Below the pieces are notes generated by a model that was not told the DNA's origin, did not search any database, and worked only from the letters and a program-made list of their open reading frames with translations. Source: JBCFAY01 sp038562375 (GTDB taxonomy: Bacteria > Bacillota > Clostridia > Christensenellales > CAG-138). From it: a stretch of 64,000 bases of DNA. Positions within the stretch are counted from its first letter, which is position 1; every line of letters starts with the position of its first letter. The stretch is from positions 21,494-85,493 of the forward strand of contig JBCFAY010000014.1 of assembly GCA_038562375.1 (NCBI GenBank), in the 5' to 3' direction. The translations under genes were made by a program, and so were the position numbers. Below, piece by piece: positions 9,226 to 18,325 of this stretch.

Positions 9226-10522
9226 GCGCGCCCAAGTCGTCGGCGCGGGCTTGGCAGGCTGCGAGGCGGCGTATTATCTGGCCCAGCGGGACATAGAGGT
9301 CGATCTGTATGAGATGAAGCCGGGCAAGCGAAGCTCGGCGCATGTTTCGGATGGCTTTGCGGAGCTTGTGTGCTCCAATTCCCTGCGCTCGGACCGGCTG
9401 CAAAACGCCGTAGGCCTCCTAAAGGAAGAACTTCGGGCGCTCGGATCGCTCGTGATGCGCGCGGCGGATAGAACCCGCGTGCCGGCGGGCGGCGCGCTCG
9501 CGGTGGATCGGCAGGGCTTTTCCCGCTATATTACGGAGGCAATTCGTACGCATCCCCTCATACGCGTGATCGAAGGAGAGGTAACGGCTGTGCCGGAGCC
9601 GCCCGCTATCGTCGCCACCGGCCCGCTGACGGAGGGCAAGCTTCTTCTAAACATCGAAAGCGTTGTCGGCGCGGGTCTGCATTTTTTCGACGCAGCGGCG
9701 CCGGTCGTCACCAAGGAATCGCTCGATATGGAGAAGGTGTTCCGCGCGTCGCGCTACGGACGCGGGGAGGACTATCTCAACGCGCCGATGGACCGCGAGG
9801 AGTACGGCGCGTTTTACCGGGCGCTCATCGAGGCCGAGACCGCCGAGCTCAAGCACTTCGAGACGCCCAAGGTGTTCGAAGGCTGTATGCCGGTCGAAAT
9901 AATGGCAAAGCGCGGCGAGCGCACGCTGGCGTTCGGGCCTCTAAAGCCGGTGGGGCTCACCGATCCCCGCACGGGCAAGCGGCCGTACGCCGTGGTGCAG
10001 CTTCGACAGGATGACGGGAAGGATACGCTCTACAACCTCGTCGGCTTCCAGACAAACCTCAAGATCGGCGAACAGAAACGGGTGTTCCGGATGATCCCGG
10101 GCCTCGAAAACGCGGAATTCGTGCGCTACGGCGCGATGCACCGCAACACGTTCCTGCCCTCGCCCGGGAAGCTCTCTTTCGACTATAGCCTCAAAAGCGA
10201 GCCGCGTCTTTACTTTGCGGGCCAGATCACCGGCGTGGAAGGGTATGTCGAATCCGCCTCGAGCGGCCTTCTTGCTGCGATGAGCCTTTCAAGAAAGCTT
10301 TCGGGGCTTGAGCCGGTCGATTTTCCCCAAACGACTGCGATCGGCGCGCTCGCACACTATGTCTCGGAATATCCCGGGCGCGACTTTCAGCCGATGAACG
10401 TTAATTTCGGCATCATGGCCGAACTTTCCGAGCGCGTAAAGGACAAAGAGGAGCGCTGTCTGAAGATTTCCGACAGGGCGCTACAATGCGTACTATCGCT
10501 CAGAAATGCAAATAAACTGTAA
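9218..10522 (+). CDS. trmFO: Methylenetetrahydrofolate-tRNA-(uracil-54-C5)-methyltransferase TrmFO
   Basis: A 434-residue flavoprotein that makes ribothymidine at position 54 of tRNA using folate and FAD. The N-terminal FAD-binding motif is VVGAGLAGCEAAYYLA; LVCSNSLRS and GQITGVEGYVESASSGLLAA are family signatures. It follows topA directly with an eight-base overlap, the usual Firmicutes order. In Bacillus a xerC/codV gene comes next; here hslV follows directly. Confidence 0.96.
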   Translation: MSERAQVVGAGLAGCEAAYYLAQRDIEVDLYEMKPGKRSSAHVSDGFAELVCSNSLRSDRLQNAVGLLKEELRALGSLVMRAADRTRVPAGGALAVDRQGFSRYITEAIRTHPLIRVIEGEVTAVPEPPAIVATGPLTEGKLLLNIESVVGAGLHFFDAAAPVVTKESLDMEKVFRASRYGRGEDYLNAPMDREEYGAFYRALIEAETAELKHFETPKVFEGCMPVEIMAKRGERTLAFGPLKPVGLTDPRTGKRPYAVVQLRQDDGKDTLYNLVGFQTNLKIGEQKRVFRMIPGLENAEFVRYGAMHRNTFLPSPGKLSFDYSLKSEPRLYFAGQITGVEGYVESASSGLLAAMSLSRKLSGLEPVDFPQTTAIGALAHYVSEYPGRDFQPMNVNFGIMAELSERVKDKEERCLKISDRALQCVLSLRNANKL

Positions 10523-10559
10523 AGTGTCGATGACAATTTGCCTAAGCGGCGGATTGCTG

Positions 10560-10568
10560 TGATAAGAT
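10560..10568 (+). promoter_or_regulatory. Extended -10 promoter for hslVU
   Basis: TGA-TAAGAT stands 35 bases before the hslV start in an 80-base intergenic gap. The surrounding ATTGCTGTGATAAGAT is nearly the same as the -10 region before the nucleoside transporter operon (15271-15286). No convincing -35 is seen. Confidence 0.45.
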
Positions 10569-10602
10569 AGCCAATAAACCGGTATCGGAAAGCGAGGCAC
10601 CC

Positions 10603-11136
10603 ATGCAGCTCGAGGGGACGACAATCATCGCGGTCAAACGGAACGGCGCGTGCGCGATCGCGGGCGACGGGCAGGTAACGCTCGGCGAAAAGACGATCAT
10701 GAAGCGCAACGCCAAAAAGGTGCGCAGGCTCTATCACAACAAGGTCGTGGTCGGCTTTGCGGGCTCCGTCGCCGACGCGTTCTCGCTCTGCGAGCGCTTT
10801 GAGTCGAAGCTCGAGCAGCATTCGGGGAGTTTGGCGCGCGCCGCGGTATCGCTCGCGCAGGATTGGCGCAACGATAAGATCATGCGCCAGCTTCAGGCGA
10901 TGCTGATCGCGGCGAACGACGAGGAGCTTCTGGTGATTTCCGGCACGGGCGAGGTGATCGACCCGGACGACGGCATCGCGGCCATCGGCTCGGGCGGAAT
11001 GTACGCGCTCGCGGCCGCGAAGGCGCTGATGCAGAACACGGAGCTCTGTGCGCGGGAGATTGCGGAGAAATCGCTCTTGATCGCCGGGGAGATCTGCGTG
11101 TTTACGAACGGGAACATCATCGTGGAGGAGGTCTAA
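10603..11136 (+). CDS. hslV: ATP-dependent protease subunit HslV
   Basis: A 177-residue N-terminal-nucleophile hydrolase, the proteolytic ring of the HslUV (ClpYQ) protease. TTIIAVKRNG near the N-terminus supplies the threonine nucleophile after processing, AGDGQVTLG is the family signature, and AAIGSGGMYALAAAKAL follows. Length is normal. It is followed two bases later by hslU, its ATPase partner. Confidence 0.96.
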   Translation: MQLEGTTIIAVKRNGACAIAGDGQVTLGEKTIMKRNAKKVRRLYHNKVVVGFAGSVADAFSLCERFESKLEQHSGSLARAAVSLAQDWRNDKIMRQLQAMLIAANDEELLVISGTGEVIDPDDGIAAIGSGGMYALAAAKALMQNTELCAREIAEKSLLIAGEICVFTNGNIIVEEV

Positions 11137-11138
11137 AT

Positions 11139-12521
11139 ATGCTTACGCCGAGGGAAACGGTAGAGGCGCTCGATAAGCATATCGTCGGGCAGGATAACGC
11201 CAAGCGCGCTGTCGCGGTAGCGCTTAGGAACCGTTACCGCCGCAGCAGGCTTTCGCCCGAGCTGCGCGATGAGATCACGCCCAAGAACATCATCATGGTC
11301 GGCCCCACGGGCGTAGGCAAGACCGAGATCGCGAGGAGGCTCGCGAAGCTTGCGAACGCGCCGCTCGTCAAGGTGGAGGCGACGAAGTTCACCGAGGTCG
11401 GCTATGTCGGCAGGGATGTCGATTCGATGGTGCGCGACCTTGTGGAGGCTTCGATCCGTCTGTGCAAGGCGCAAAAGCAGGAGTCCGTGCTGCTCTTGGC
11501 GCAGGGCGCGGCGGAGCAGAGGCTCATCGATTGCCTGGTGCCGCTGCACAGAAAATCTGCGCCGCAGGTCAATCCCCTTCAGCTGCTTCTCGGCTCCGGG
11601 CAGATGCCCAAGGAACCGGAACTGAGCGAGGCGGAAAAGAGCGCGCACCTTTCAAAGCGCGAGGAGGTCGCAAAGAAGCTGCACGCCGGATTGCTTGAGA
11701 ACGAGCTTTTAGAGGTCGAGGTCGAGCAGAGCGTCGGCAACAACGACGCGCTCATCGCCATGGGCGTGGACATCAACCTCAACGAAATGCTGGGCGGTTT
11801 TCTGCCCAAAAAGAAAAAGAAGCGCAAGGTCACCGTCAAGGAGGCGCGCCGCATCTTCATCCAGGAGGAGAGCGACAAGCTCATCGACATGGACGAGGTT
11901 ACGCGCGAGGCGATCGAAAAAGCCGAACAGGACGGGATCATATTCATCGACGAAATCGACAAGATCGCAGGCTCGAACGGCGGCGGTCACGGGCCCGACG
12001 TCTCTCGCGAGGGCGTGCAGCGCGATATTCTGCCCATCGTCGAAGGCTGTACGGTATCGACCAAATACGGCCCGGTAAAGACCGATTTTATCCTCTTTAT
12101 CGCGGCGGGCGCGTTCCATGTTTCCAAGGTGACGGATCTGATCCCCGAGCTTCAGGGACGGTTCCCGATCAAGGTGGAGCTTGAGGCGCTCAAGCAAAAG
12201 GACTATAAGCGCATCCTCACGCAGCCCGAATCGGCCGTCACAAAGCAGTATACGGCGCTGCTTGAGACCGATAACATCTCGCTCCGCTTTACGGACGACG
12301 CGCTCGAGGCGATCGCCAAGCGCGCGTATCTAGCGAACGAATCCGGCGAGAACATCGGCGCGAGGAGGCTGCATACGATCATGGAAAGGCTCCTGGAGGA
12401 CATCTCCTTCAACGCGGGAGGGGATCATCCGCTGATCGAGGTGCTCATCGACGAGGCGTATGTCGAGCAGCACTTGAACGGAGCGATCGAGGATCAGGAT
12501 TTAAAGCGATTTATCTTGTGA
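11139..12521 (+). CDS. hslU: HslUV protease ATPase subunit HslU
   Basis: A 460-residue AAA+ unfoldase that feeds substrates into HslV. Visible features are HIVGQDNAKRAVAVALRNR near the N-terminus, Walker A GPTGVGKTE, the inserted I-domain (about 110-240), Walker B IIFIDEIDKI and the C-terminal sensor region (GARRLHTIMERLLEDISF). The gene ends in TTGTGA, whose GTG starts the next gene, so the downstream hydrolase is translationally coupled. Confidence 0.97.
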   Translation: MLTPRETVEALDKHIVGQDNAKRAVAVALRNRYRRSRLSPELRDEITPKNIIMVGPTGVGKTEIARRLAKLANAPLVKVEATKFTEVGYVGRDVDSMVRDLVEASIRLCKAQKQESVLLLAQGAAEQRLIDCLVPLHRKSAPQVNPLQLLLGSGQMPKEPELSEAEKSAHLSKREEVAKKLHAGLLENELLEVEVEQSVGNNDALIAMGVDINLNEMLGGFLPKKKKKRKVTVKEARRIFIQEESDKLIDMDEVTREAIEKAEQDGIIFIDEIDKIAGSNGGGHGPDVSREGVQRDILPIVEGCTVSTKYGPVKTDFILFIAAGAFHVSKVTDLIPELQGRFPIKVELEALKQKDYKRILTQPESAVTKQYTALLETDNISLRFTDDALEAIAKRAYLANESGENIGARRLHTIMERLLEDISFNAGGDHPLIEVLIDEAYVEQHLNGAIEDQDLKRFIL

Positions 12522-13435
12522 TACGAAGCGGAAAATATAGGGCTCTCGCCATATTCACCGCCGCACTATTGCTCGCAAGCGCAGTGATGGGCTTTTCCGC
12601 CTGCGCGAAGCAGGAAACCATGGTCCCTGCCGCAATCGCTTCGCCTTCGCCCGACGACGGGTTCTTTGAGATCGGCGTCACTCCGTCGCCGATGCCGTCC
12701 TTCAGCCCCGCGCCGGTTCCGACCGCCGCGCCGACGGCTGCCCCGGCGTACGCCGTCGAGCAGATGGATAAGCGGGGTTATGTGTACGGCCACGACGTCA
12801 ACCTTCGCGGCGGCCCGGGCTTGACCTATCCGATCGTCGACGTCGTCGGCTATCATACGATCGTGAAGGTCACGGGCGAGAGCGGGGATTGGTACCGCAT
12901 AAAGACCGATGAGGTCGAAGGGTTCATACTCAAGAGCTTCGTGGGCATCGGCGGCATACCGACGCCTACGCCCAAGCCCACCAAAAAGCCTTCGACAACG
13001 CCGAAGACGACAAAAAAACCATCCTCGACCTCTACGCCGAAGCCGACCATCAAACAGGGTGAGCCGGGCTCCTACAACGACGAGGAAATCTACATGGTCG
13101 CGCAGCTTGCATATGCGGAGGGGCGCGGGCAGGGGTTGGACGGCTATGTGGCGATTGCGAACGTGCTCTATAACCGCGTCCATTCGTCGAGGTACGGCGG
13201 CAGCATCGAGGACGTGATCTTCCGGCCGGGGCAGTTTACCGTCGCCGACGACCGCGAGGAGTTCCTCGCGATTAAGCCGAATTCCACCGCGCTTTCAGCG
13301 GCCGAACAGGTGTTCAACGGCGGCCTTCGCGTGCTTCCTGCGGGCGTGATGTATTTCAGATCAGCCCGGAACTCGAAATCCTGGGGAAAGCGCACGTATT
13401 ACGCGACCATCGCCGGAAACAATTATTACTATTGA
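12518..13435 (+). CDS. Lipoprotein with SH3 domain and SleB-type cell-wall hydrolase domain
   Basis: A 305-residue protein with a GTG start overlapping the hslU stop. Residues 1-29 are a lipoprotein signal (VMGFSAC). A Pro/Ala/Ser/Thr-rich spacer is followed by a bacterial SH3 domain (about 85-150: VNLRGGPGLTYPIV, DWYRIKTDEVEGFI), a second Thr/Pro/Lys-rich linker, and a Hydrolase_2/SleB-like domain (about 185-305: AYAEGRGQGLDGYVAIANVLYNR, FTVADDREEF). The family includes spore-cortex lytic enzymes and vegetative wall hydrolases. Anchoring to the membrane by lipid suggests a peptidoglycan role at the cell surface; a germination role cannot be shown here. Confidence 0.85.
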   Translation: MIRSGKYRALAIFTAALLLASAVMGFSACAKQETMVPAAIASPSPDDGFFEIGVTPSPMPSFSPAPVPTAAPTAAPAYAVEQMDKRGYVYGHDVNLRGGPGLTYPIVDVVGYHTIVKVTGESGDWYRIKTDEVEGFILKSFVGIGGIPTPTPKPTKKPSTTPKTTKKPSSTSTPKPTIKQGEPGSYNDEEIYMVAQLAYAEGRGQGLDGYVAIANVLYNRVHSSRYGGSIEDVIFRPGQFTVADDREEFLAIKPNSTALSAAEQVFNGGLRVLPAGVMYFRSARNSKSWGKRTYYATIAGNNYYY

Positions 13436-13449
13436 TATAGGATGGCCCC

Positions 13450-13911
13450 ATGTTTCATATCGTTTTGGTGGAACCCGAGATACCGGCCAACACCGGGAAC
13501 ATCTCTAGAACCTGCGCCGTTACCGGGGCTGCGCTCCATCTTGTGCGGCCGCTCGGCTTCTCGGTGGACGACCGTCACCTCAGGCGCGCGGGGCTCGACT
13601 ATTGGGACAGCCTGAACCTTACATATTACGATCGTTTCGAGGAAGTGGAGCAAAAGCACGCGAACGCGCGCTTCTTCCTCGCCTCGACGCATGCAGAGCG
13701 CAGCTACGCGGATGTTTCCTACCGCGATGGTGATTTCCTCGTCTTCGGCAAGGAAACGGCCGGGCTAGGCAAAGCCATACTGGAGCGCCGTGCGAAGGAC
13801 GCCATCCGCATCCCGATGCGGGAGGGGCAGCGATCCCTGAATCTTTCCAACTCCGTTGCGGTCGTGCTTTACGAGGCGCTCCGGCAGAATGGCTTCGCGA
13901 ACTTGATTTAG
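13450..13911 (+). CDS. trmL: tRNA (cytidine(34)-2'-O)-methyltransferase TrmL
   Basis: A 153-residue SPOUT methyltransferase of minimal size, methylating the wobble base of certain leucine tRNAs. Motifs: EIPANTGNISRTCAVTGA (motif 1), FGKETAGL (motif 2), IPMREGQRSLNLSNSVAVVLYE (motif 3). It sits 14 bases after the hydrolase gene behind a weak ribosome site. Downstream, 13915-13965 can fold as an interrupted hairpin (AGACCG..GCGGG / CCCGC..CGGTCT), perhaps an imperfect terminator. Confidence 0.93.
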   Translation: MFHIVLVEPEIPANTGNISRTCAVTGAALHLVRPLGFSVDDRHLRRAGLDYWDSLNLTYYDRFEEVEQKHANARFFLASTHAERSYADVSYRDGDFLVFGKETAGLGKAILERRAKDAIRIPMREGQRSLNLSNSVAVVLYEALRQNGFANLI

Positions 13912-14139
13912 CGCTGAAAAGACCGCGATGGATGCGCGGGTTTCCCCGCCGGTCTCTTCCTAAGAGACGATCGGCTTTTGCGCCCGCCATGAAGACTCAG
14001 TCTTATAAAACGACGCCGACAAGTTCATTTTGACCTCCGGTTTTGGAATCGAGGCTGAAATACAAAGCGCACCCTGTAAAAGCGAAGGGATCCGTTTCGA
14101 GAAACGCCGCGAATAATTCTGAGTTTCTTGGCTTTTTGC

Positions 14140-14168
14140 TTGACAGGAAGGGACAATCTGGATAGAAT
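14140..14168 (+). promoter_or_regulatory. SigA-type promoter for rplM-rpsI
   Basis: TTGACA at 14140-14145 and TAGAAT at 14163-14168 are separated by exactly 17 bases. This is an almost perfect housekeeping promoter about 110 bases before the rplM start, as expected for a ribosomal protein operon. Confidence 0.88.
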
Positions 14169-14174
14169 ATAGTT

Positions 14175-14278
14175 CGTGCATTCGATACGATTGGTGTATT
14201 GCGGCCACCAGCCCCGGTAGCAACTATACAAAAGCGTGTCACAGCAACAACATAAAAACACGATTGGGAGGTTGCGCC
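14175..14278 (+). promoter_or_regulatory. Probable L13 leader (ribosomal protein autoregulatory RNA)
   Basis: About 105 transcribed but untranslated bases lie between the promoter and rplM. They hold GCGGCCACC, GGTAGCAACTAT and ACAGCAACA segments capable of base pairing, and the gene order rplM-rpsI is the one that carries the L13 leader in Firmicutes. The assignment is by position and general look; no covariance model could be run. Confidence 0.45.
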
Positions 14279-14710
14279 ATGAAAACCTATATGGCCAAAG
14301 GCGAAACCCTCGAGAGGAAATGGTATGTCGTGGATGCAAGCGGTATGGTGCTCGGCCGTCTCGCGTCTCAGGTTGCCGCAATCCTTCGGGGCAAGCATAA
14401 ACCTATTTTTACCCCGCATGTCGATACCGGGGATCATGTTATCATTCTCAATGCCGAAAAGATCGTTCTGACCGGCAGGAAGCTTGAACAGAAGAAATAT
14501 ATTCATCACACGGGTTATCCCGGTGGTTTGAAGGTTACCGCCTATTCCGATCTCCTTAGGACGAAACCGGAGTTCGCGGTCTATGAAGCGATTCGCCGCA
14601 TGATGCCCAAGGGCCCGCTCGGCCGCAAAATGCTCAAAAAAGTGCGCATTTACCGCGGCGAACAGCATGAAAATGCCGCGCAGCAGCCCGAAGCCCTCGT
14701 GCTTCGATAA
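14279..14710 (+). CDS. rplM: 50S ribosomal protein L13
   Basis: A 143-residue protein starting MKTYMAKGETLERKWYVVDA; the ATG at 14279 has GGGAGG upstream, so the in-frame TTG at 14264 is not used. Family landmarks are GMVLGRLASQVA, ILRGKHKPIFTPHVDTGD and MPKGPLGRKMLKKVRIYRG. It is the first gene of a two-gene operon with rpsI. Confidence 0.98.
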   Translation: MKTYMAKGETLERKWYVVDASGMVLGRLASQVAAILRGKHKPIFTPHVDTGDHVIILNAEKIVLTGRKLEQKKYIHHTGYPGGLKVTAYSDLLRTKPEFAVYEAIRRMMPKGPLGRKMLKKVRIYRGEQHENAAQQPEALVLR

Positions 14711-14730
14711 TCGGGAAGGAGAAACAAACA

Positions 14731-15123
14731 ATGGCTACCGTTCAATATCTCGGAACCGGAAGGCGCAAGAAGTCCGTCGCCCGTGTTCGCCTGCTTCCCG
14801 GAAACGGCGCGATCCGCATCAACCGCCGCGACCTCGACGATTATTTCGGTCTGGAAACGCTCAAGATGATCGTCCGCGCGCCTATGACGCTCACCGATAC
14901 GCTCAGCAAGTATGACGTGCTGGTAAATGTCTACGGCGGAGGGACGACCGGCCAGGCCGGCGCGATCCGCCACGGGATCGCCCGCGCGCTGCTGCACGCT
15001 GATCCCGCGCTCAGGCAGAGCCTGAAAAAGGCCGGGTTCTTGACCCGCGACCCGCGCATGAAGGAGCGCAAGAAGTACGGCCTGAAGGCCGCCCGCCGCG
15101 CGCCGCAGTTCTCCAAGAGATAA
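14731..15123 (+). CDS. rpsI: 30S ribosomal protein S9
   Basis: A 130-residue protein with TGRRKKSVARVRLLPG at the start, GGGTTGQAGAIRHGIARAL in the middle and the basic tail LKAARRAPQFSKR that reaches the P-site tRNA. A strong AAGGAG ribosome site precedes the ATG. It follows rplM by 20 bases and is followed by a clear terminator. Confidence 0.98.
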   Translation: MATVQYLGTGRRKKSVARVRLLPGNGAIRINRRDLDDYFGLETLKMIVRAPMTLTDTLSKYDVLVNVYGGGTTGQAGAIRHGIARALLHADPALRQSLKKAGFLTRDPRMKERKKYGLKAARRAPQFSKR

Positions 15124-15135
15124 TTTACAGCCCCA

Positions 15136-15166
15136 AAAGCCCGGTCGCATGCACCGGGCTTTTTTA
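15136..15166 (+). terminator. Rho-independent terminator of rplM-rpsI
   Basis: A 9-bp stem, AAGCCCGGT paired with ACCGGGCTT around a seven-base loop, is followed by a run of T. It starts 13 bases after the rpsI stop. Confidence 0.93.
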
Positions 15167-15257
15167 TATCCCTTCCTCGCCTCTGCGGCGCCGACTGCAA
15201 ACGCATCATGAATCATCGTTATCTTATCTGCCGAAGGATATTAGAAGATATAATACC

Positions 15258-15286
15258 TTTACTGCCGACAATTGCTGTGATAAAAT
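15258..15286 (+). promoter_or_regulatory. Promoter of the nucleoside ABC transporter operon
   Basis: TTTACT (15258-15263) and TAAAAT (15281-15286) are 17 bases apart, and the -10 is preceded by TGA, making it an extended -10. It lies about 420 bases before the first gene, leaving a long leader. Confidence 0.6.
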
Positions 15287-15289
15287 TAC

Positions 15290-15709
15290 GATGGTCCAAG
15301 CTTGTAGTCTAACCTATAGTTTGTAACATTTTGTGGAAACCGGCGGATCTGCGCGCCGGTCAAAGTCGGCGGATCTGAACGCCGATATACCTTTGAATCA
15401 ACCCCAATATCCTTTAGGCGATCCCTGAGACTTGCTTCTTCAACCCTCGCGCGGGGAACGCTTCAACCCCCGAGAAATCCTTGCCGCGGCCCGATCGTCG
15501 GGAGGGGCACAACAAAATGGACGTCGGCACCTTCGCCGACGGGAGAGCTTCTTTCCGGGAATCCGATCGTTGTCTTTTTGAAGCTCAGATGCGCTTTGCG
15601 TGCGTTGTTGTTCATGACGGGCATTCGTTTTCTATCGGCCAAAGCCCGGCTGCCGGCGGCAATCGGGAGACCAAATCAATTATAACAAGCAAAGTGGGGG
15701 ACAAGCATC
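15290..15709 (+). promoter_or_regulatory. Long structured leader of the transporter operon
   Basis: About 420 bases without a credible gene. Two adjacent hairpins with 7-bp stems (15339-15360 and 15365-15386) both present eight-base loops beginning GATCTG; the loop core GATC is self-complementary. TTCAACCC occurs twice (15440, 15463), and a third hairpin, CGTCGGC/GCCGACG, is at 15522-15541. A T-rich stretch near 15574 is not preceded by a strong stem. The layout suggests a regulatory RNA, but it does not match the purine riboswitch pattern expected for nucleoside transporters, and I do not recognise its class. Confidence 0.45.
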
Positions 15710-17224
15710 ATGGAAAACGCGATTGTTCGCTTTGAGGGGGTCAGCAAATTCTTCCCCGGGATCGTCGCGAACAACAAGATCGATCTGTCGATCCGGGCGG
15801 GGGAAACGCACAGCCTGCTCGGGGAGAACGGCGCGGGGAAATCCACGCTGATGAACATGCTTTACGGCCTGTATAGGCCTGACGAGGGATCGATATTCGT
15901 CAACGGCAATCGCGCGGCAATTGCGTCGCCCAACGATGCGATACACCTGGGCATCGGGATGATCCATCAGCATTTTATGCTCATCCCCAGCTTCACGGTT
16001 TGGGAAAATGTAACGCTGGGCCAAAAGAGCGAGGCTTCGCCGCTGCTGCCGGTCGCGCAGCTCAAAAAGCGGGTGGCGAGCCTGGCGGACGAACTCAACA
16101 TCAAGATCGACGTCGACGACCGCGTTGAGGATCTGTGCGTGGGGATGCAGCAAAAGGTCGAGATCCTCAAAGCGATATACCGGGGATCGAAGGTGCTCAT
16201 CCTCGACGAGCCGACCTCCGTGCTCACTCCGGGCGAGAGCGAAGACCTTTTTGTAATGCTCAGGCGGCTGAAGGAACAGGGCAGCACGATCATATTCATC
16301 TCGCACAAGCTCAAAGAGGTGATGGCAATCAGCGACCGCGTATCCGTGCTGCGCGACGGCGAGCTCATAAAGACGCTCGATATTGCTGATTGTACCGGTG
16401 AAGGGCTGACAAAGCTCATGGTGGGCAGGGAAGTCAGCCTGCAGATCGACAAAGAGGCGGCCTCCGTCAAAGACGTGGCTCTCGAGCTCAAGGAAGTATC
16501 CCTGGAAGGCGCCTCGAGCGCGCACAGCCTTCACAACATCAATCTTTCCGTGCGCGGCGGAGAGATCCTCGGCATCGCGGGTGTGGACGGCAACGGCCAA
16601 AACGAGCTCGCGGGGATCATCGCAGGCACGCTAAAGCCGACGAGCGGGCGCATACTGTTCCAGAACAGGGACGTGACCCGATGGAATGTGCGCGAGCGCG
16701 CGATGAAGACGAGTTTTTCCTACGTGCCCGCGGATCGCCGCAACGAAGGCCTCGTGCTGGACTTTAAGCTCTATGAGAACGCGACGCTGACGCACTATTA
16801 CAACTCCCCGTTCAGCTCGAAAAAAATACTTCGCCCGAAAGCGATGCGCAAGAACGCATCCGAACAGATCCGCTATTTCAACATCAAAGCGCCCAACTGC
16901 AACATCTTTGCGCGTACTCTCTCGGGCGGCAATCAGCAGAAAATCGTGCTTGCACGCGAAATACAGCGTTCCCCGGATATTCTCCTGGTCGTACAGCCGA
17001 CTTGGGGGCTCGATATCGGAGCGTGTTCCTTCGTATATGAAAAACTTCTCGAGGAGCGCAGGCGCGGCGCTGCGATCCTATTGATTTCCACCGACCTCGA
17101 GGAGGTCAGAAGGCTTTCGGATCGGCTGATGGTGATCTACGAAGGCAGCATCGTCGGCGAGGTCGATCCGAGCGTTACGGAAGTTGAGCAAATCGGCCTG
17201 ATGATGGCCGGTTCTCAAATATAA
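15710..17224 (+). CDS. Nucleoside ABC transporter, duplicated ATP-binding protein
   Basis: A 504-residue protein with two ABC ATPase domains. The first (about 5-240) has Walker A GENGAGKS, signature LCVGMQQ, Walker B VLILDEPT and H-loop SHKLKEV. The second (about 255-500) has the degenerate Walker A GVDGNGQNEL and signature LSGGNQQK, normal for the NupA/YufO-like ATPases that work with BMP lipoproteins. It energises the two permeases encoded downstream for uptake of purine or other nucleosides. Position 429 onward reads QPTWGLDIGA where relatives usually have QPTRGLD. First gene of a four-gene operon. Confidence 0.93.
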   Translation: MENAIVRFEGVSKFFPGIVANNKIDLSIRAGETHSLLGENGAGKSTLMNMLYGLYRPDEGSIFVNGNRAAIASPNDAIHLGIGMIHQHFMLIPSFTVWENVTLGQKSEASPLLPVAQLKKRVASLADELNIKIDVDDRVEDLCVGMQQKVEILKAIYRGSKVLILDEPTSVLTPGESEDLFVMLRRLKEQGSTIIFISHKLKEVMAISDRVSVLRDGELIKTLDIADCTGEGLTKLMVGREVSLQIDKEAASVKDVALELKEVSLEGASSAHSLHNINLSVRGGEILGIAGVDGNGQNELAGIIAGTLKPTSGRILFQNRDVTRWNVRERAMKTSFSYVPADRRNEGLVLDFKLYENATLTHYYNSPFSSKKILRPKAMRKNASEQIRYFNIKAPNCNIFARTLSGGNQQKIVLAREIQRSPDILLVVQPTWGLDIGACSFVYEKLLEERRRGAAILLISTDLEEVRRLSDRLMVIYEGSIVGEVDPSVTEVEQIGLMMAGSQI

Positions 17225-17242
17225 CAATAGGAGGATTTACCG

Positions 17243-18307
17243 ATGAAGAAATTTCGGACAATTGCATTGTTGCTTGGGATCATCATGATCCTTGGCGCAG
17301 CGGCGGCATGTTCCGCACCCCCCGCGTCCACGGAGCCGACGGCGGCGCCCACGGCGGCGGCGACGGAAGCGGTTACCACCGAGCAGCCGACGCCCGAAGC
17401 GCCCAAAGTACGCGTCGCCGTGATCTTCGGCGGCCCGATTACGGACCTCGGCTGGAATCAGGATTCCTATGAAACGCTCATGAAGCTTCAGACGGAATAC
17501 AACCTCGATGTCAGCTTCCAGGAAAACGTGAGCGCGGGCGACGCGAAGGACGTTATCCGCAACTATGCGTCGGAAGGGTACAATCTCGTGGTTTCCAGCG
17601 AGCAGTATCATACCGAGGCGATGGCGGAGGCCGCGAAGGAGTTTCCGGACGTTACCTTCGGACTTGTCAACGGCTACATGGGCGGCGACAACCTGATCTC
17701 CATCACCGGCACGAACTGGCAGGCGAGCTATCTCGCCGGCGTGCTCGCGGGATATGCGACCGAGAGCGGTAAGATCGGCATACTGACCGCGACCGAATCC
17801 CCGACCGCCAAGCGGATGGCGAACGCCTACGCCGAAGGCGCGAAGATCACCAACCCCGATGTTGAGATGATCCACGCTTTCGTCGGAAGCTTCAACGATG
17901 TGGTCAAGGGCAAGGAACTCGTCGCTTCGATGATCGAGCAGGGAGTCGACGTGCTGTACTCGCAGTCCGGCGCGGTCAACGCGGGCGCGGTTGAAGCCTG
18001 CAAGGAAGCCGGGATCAAAGCAATCGGCGCTATCGTGGACATGAGCTCGCTCGCGCCCGACACGGTTCTTGCGAGCGCGATGCTGCCCCCGGGCAACATC
18101 CTGCGCATGATCGTCGAGGGCTATCTCGACGGCTCGATGAAGGGTTCTCCCAATGTATTGGTATACGGCCTGAAGGAAGGCGTCGAAGAGCTCCGCTTCA
18201 ACGAGCAGCTCAAGAGCACCATCCCGCAGGATGTGCTCACCGCGATCGACAAGGCGCGCCAGGATGTCATCGACGGCGTGGTCGTGATACCGGAAGTCAA
18301 AGAATAA
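17243..18307 (+). CDS. BMP family nucleoside-binding lipoprotein
   Basis: A 354-residue substrate-binding protein. Residues 1-22 form a lipoprotein signal ending in AAAAC, followed by a low-complexity Ala/Pro/Thr linker, then the BMP fold: VRVAVIFGGPITDLGWNQDSYE, VSSEQYHTEAM, GTNWQASYLAGVLAGYATESGKIG and LASAMLPPGNILRMI. BMP proteins bind nucleosides at the outer face and hand them to the permeases. It lies 18 bases after the ATPase gene. A strong hairpin follows it (18326-18354). Confidence 0.93.
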   Translation: MKKFRTIALLLGIIMILGAAAACSAPPASTEPTAAPTAAATEAVTTEQPTPEAPKVRVAVIFGGPITDLGWNQDSYETLMKLQTEYNLDVSFQENVSAGDAKDVIRNYASEGYNLVVSSEQYHTEAMAEAAKEFPDVTFGLVNGYMGGDNLISITGTNWQASYLAGVLAGYATESGKIGILTATESPTAKRMANAYAEGAKITNPDVEMIHAFVGSFNDVVKGKELVASMIEQGVDVLYSQSGAVNAGAVEACKEAGIKAIGAIVDMSSLAPDTVLASAMLPPGNILRMIVEGYLDGSMKGSPNVLVYGLKEGVEELRFNEQLKSTIPQDVLTAIDKARQDVIDGVVVIPEVKE

Positions 18308-18325
18308 GCTGTGTGAACGCGATGT

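Noticed and set aside
15481..15735. 84-codon open frame in the transporter leader
   Set aside because: It runs into the ATPase gene start in another frame, lacks a ribosome site, and overlaps RNA hairpins.
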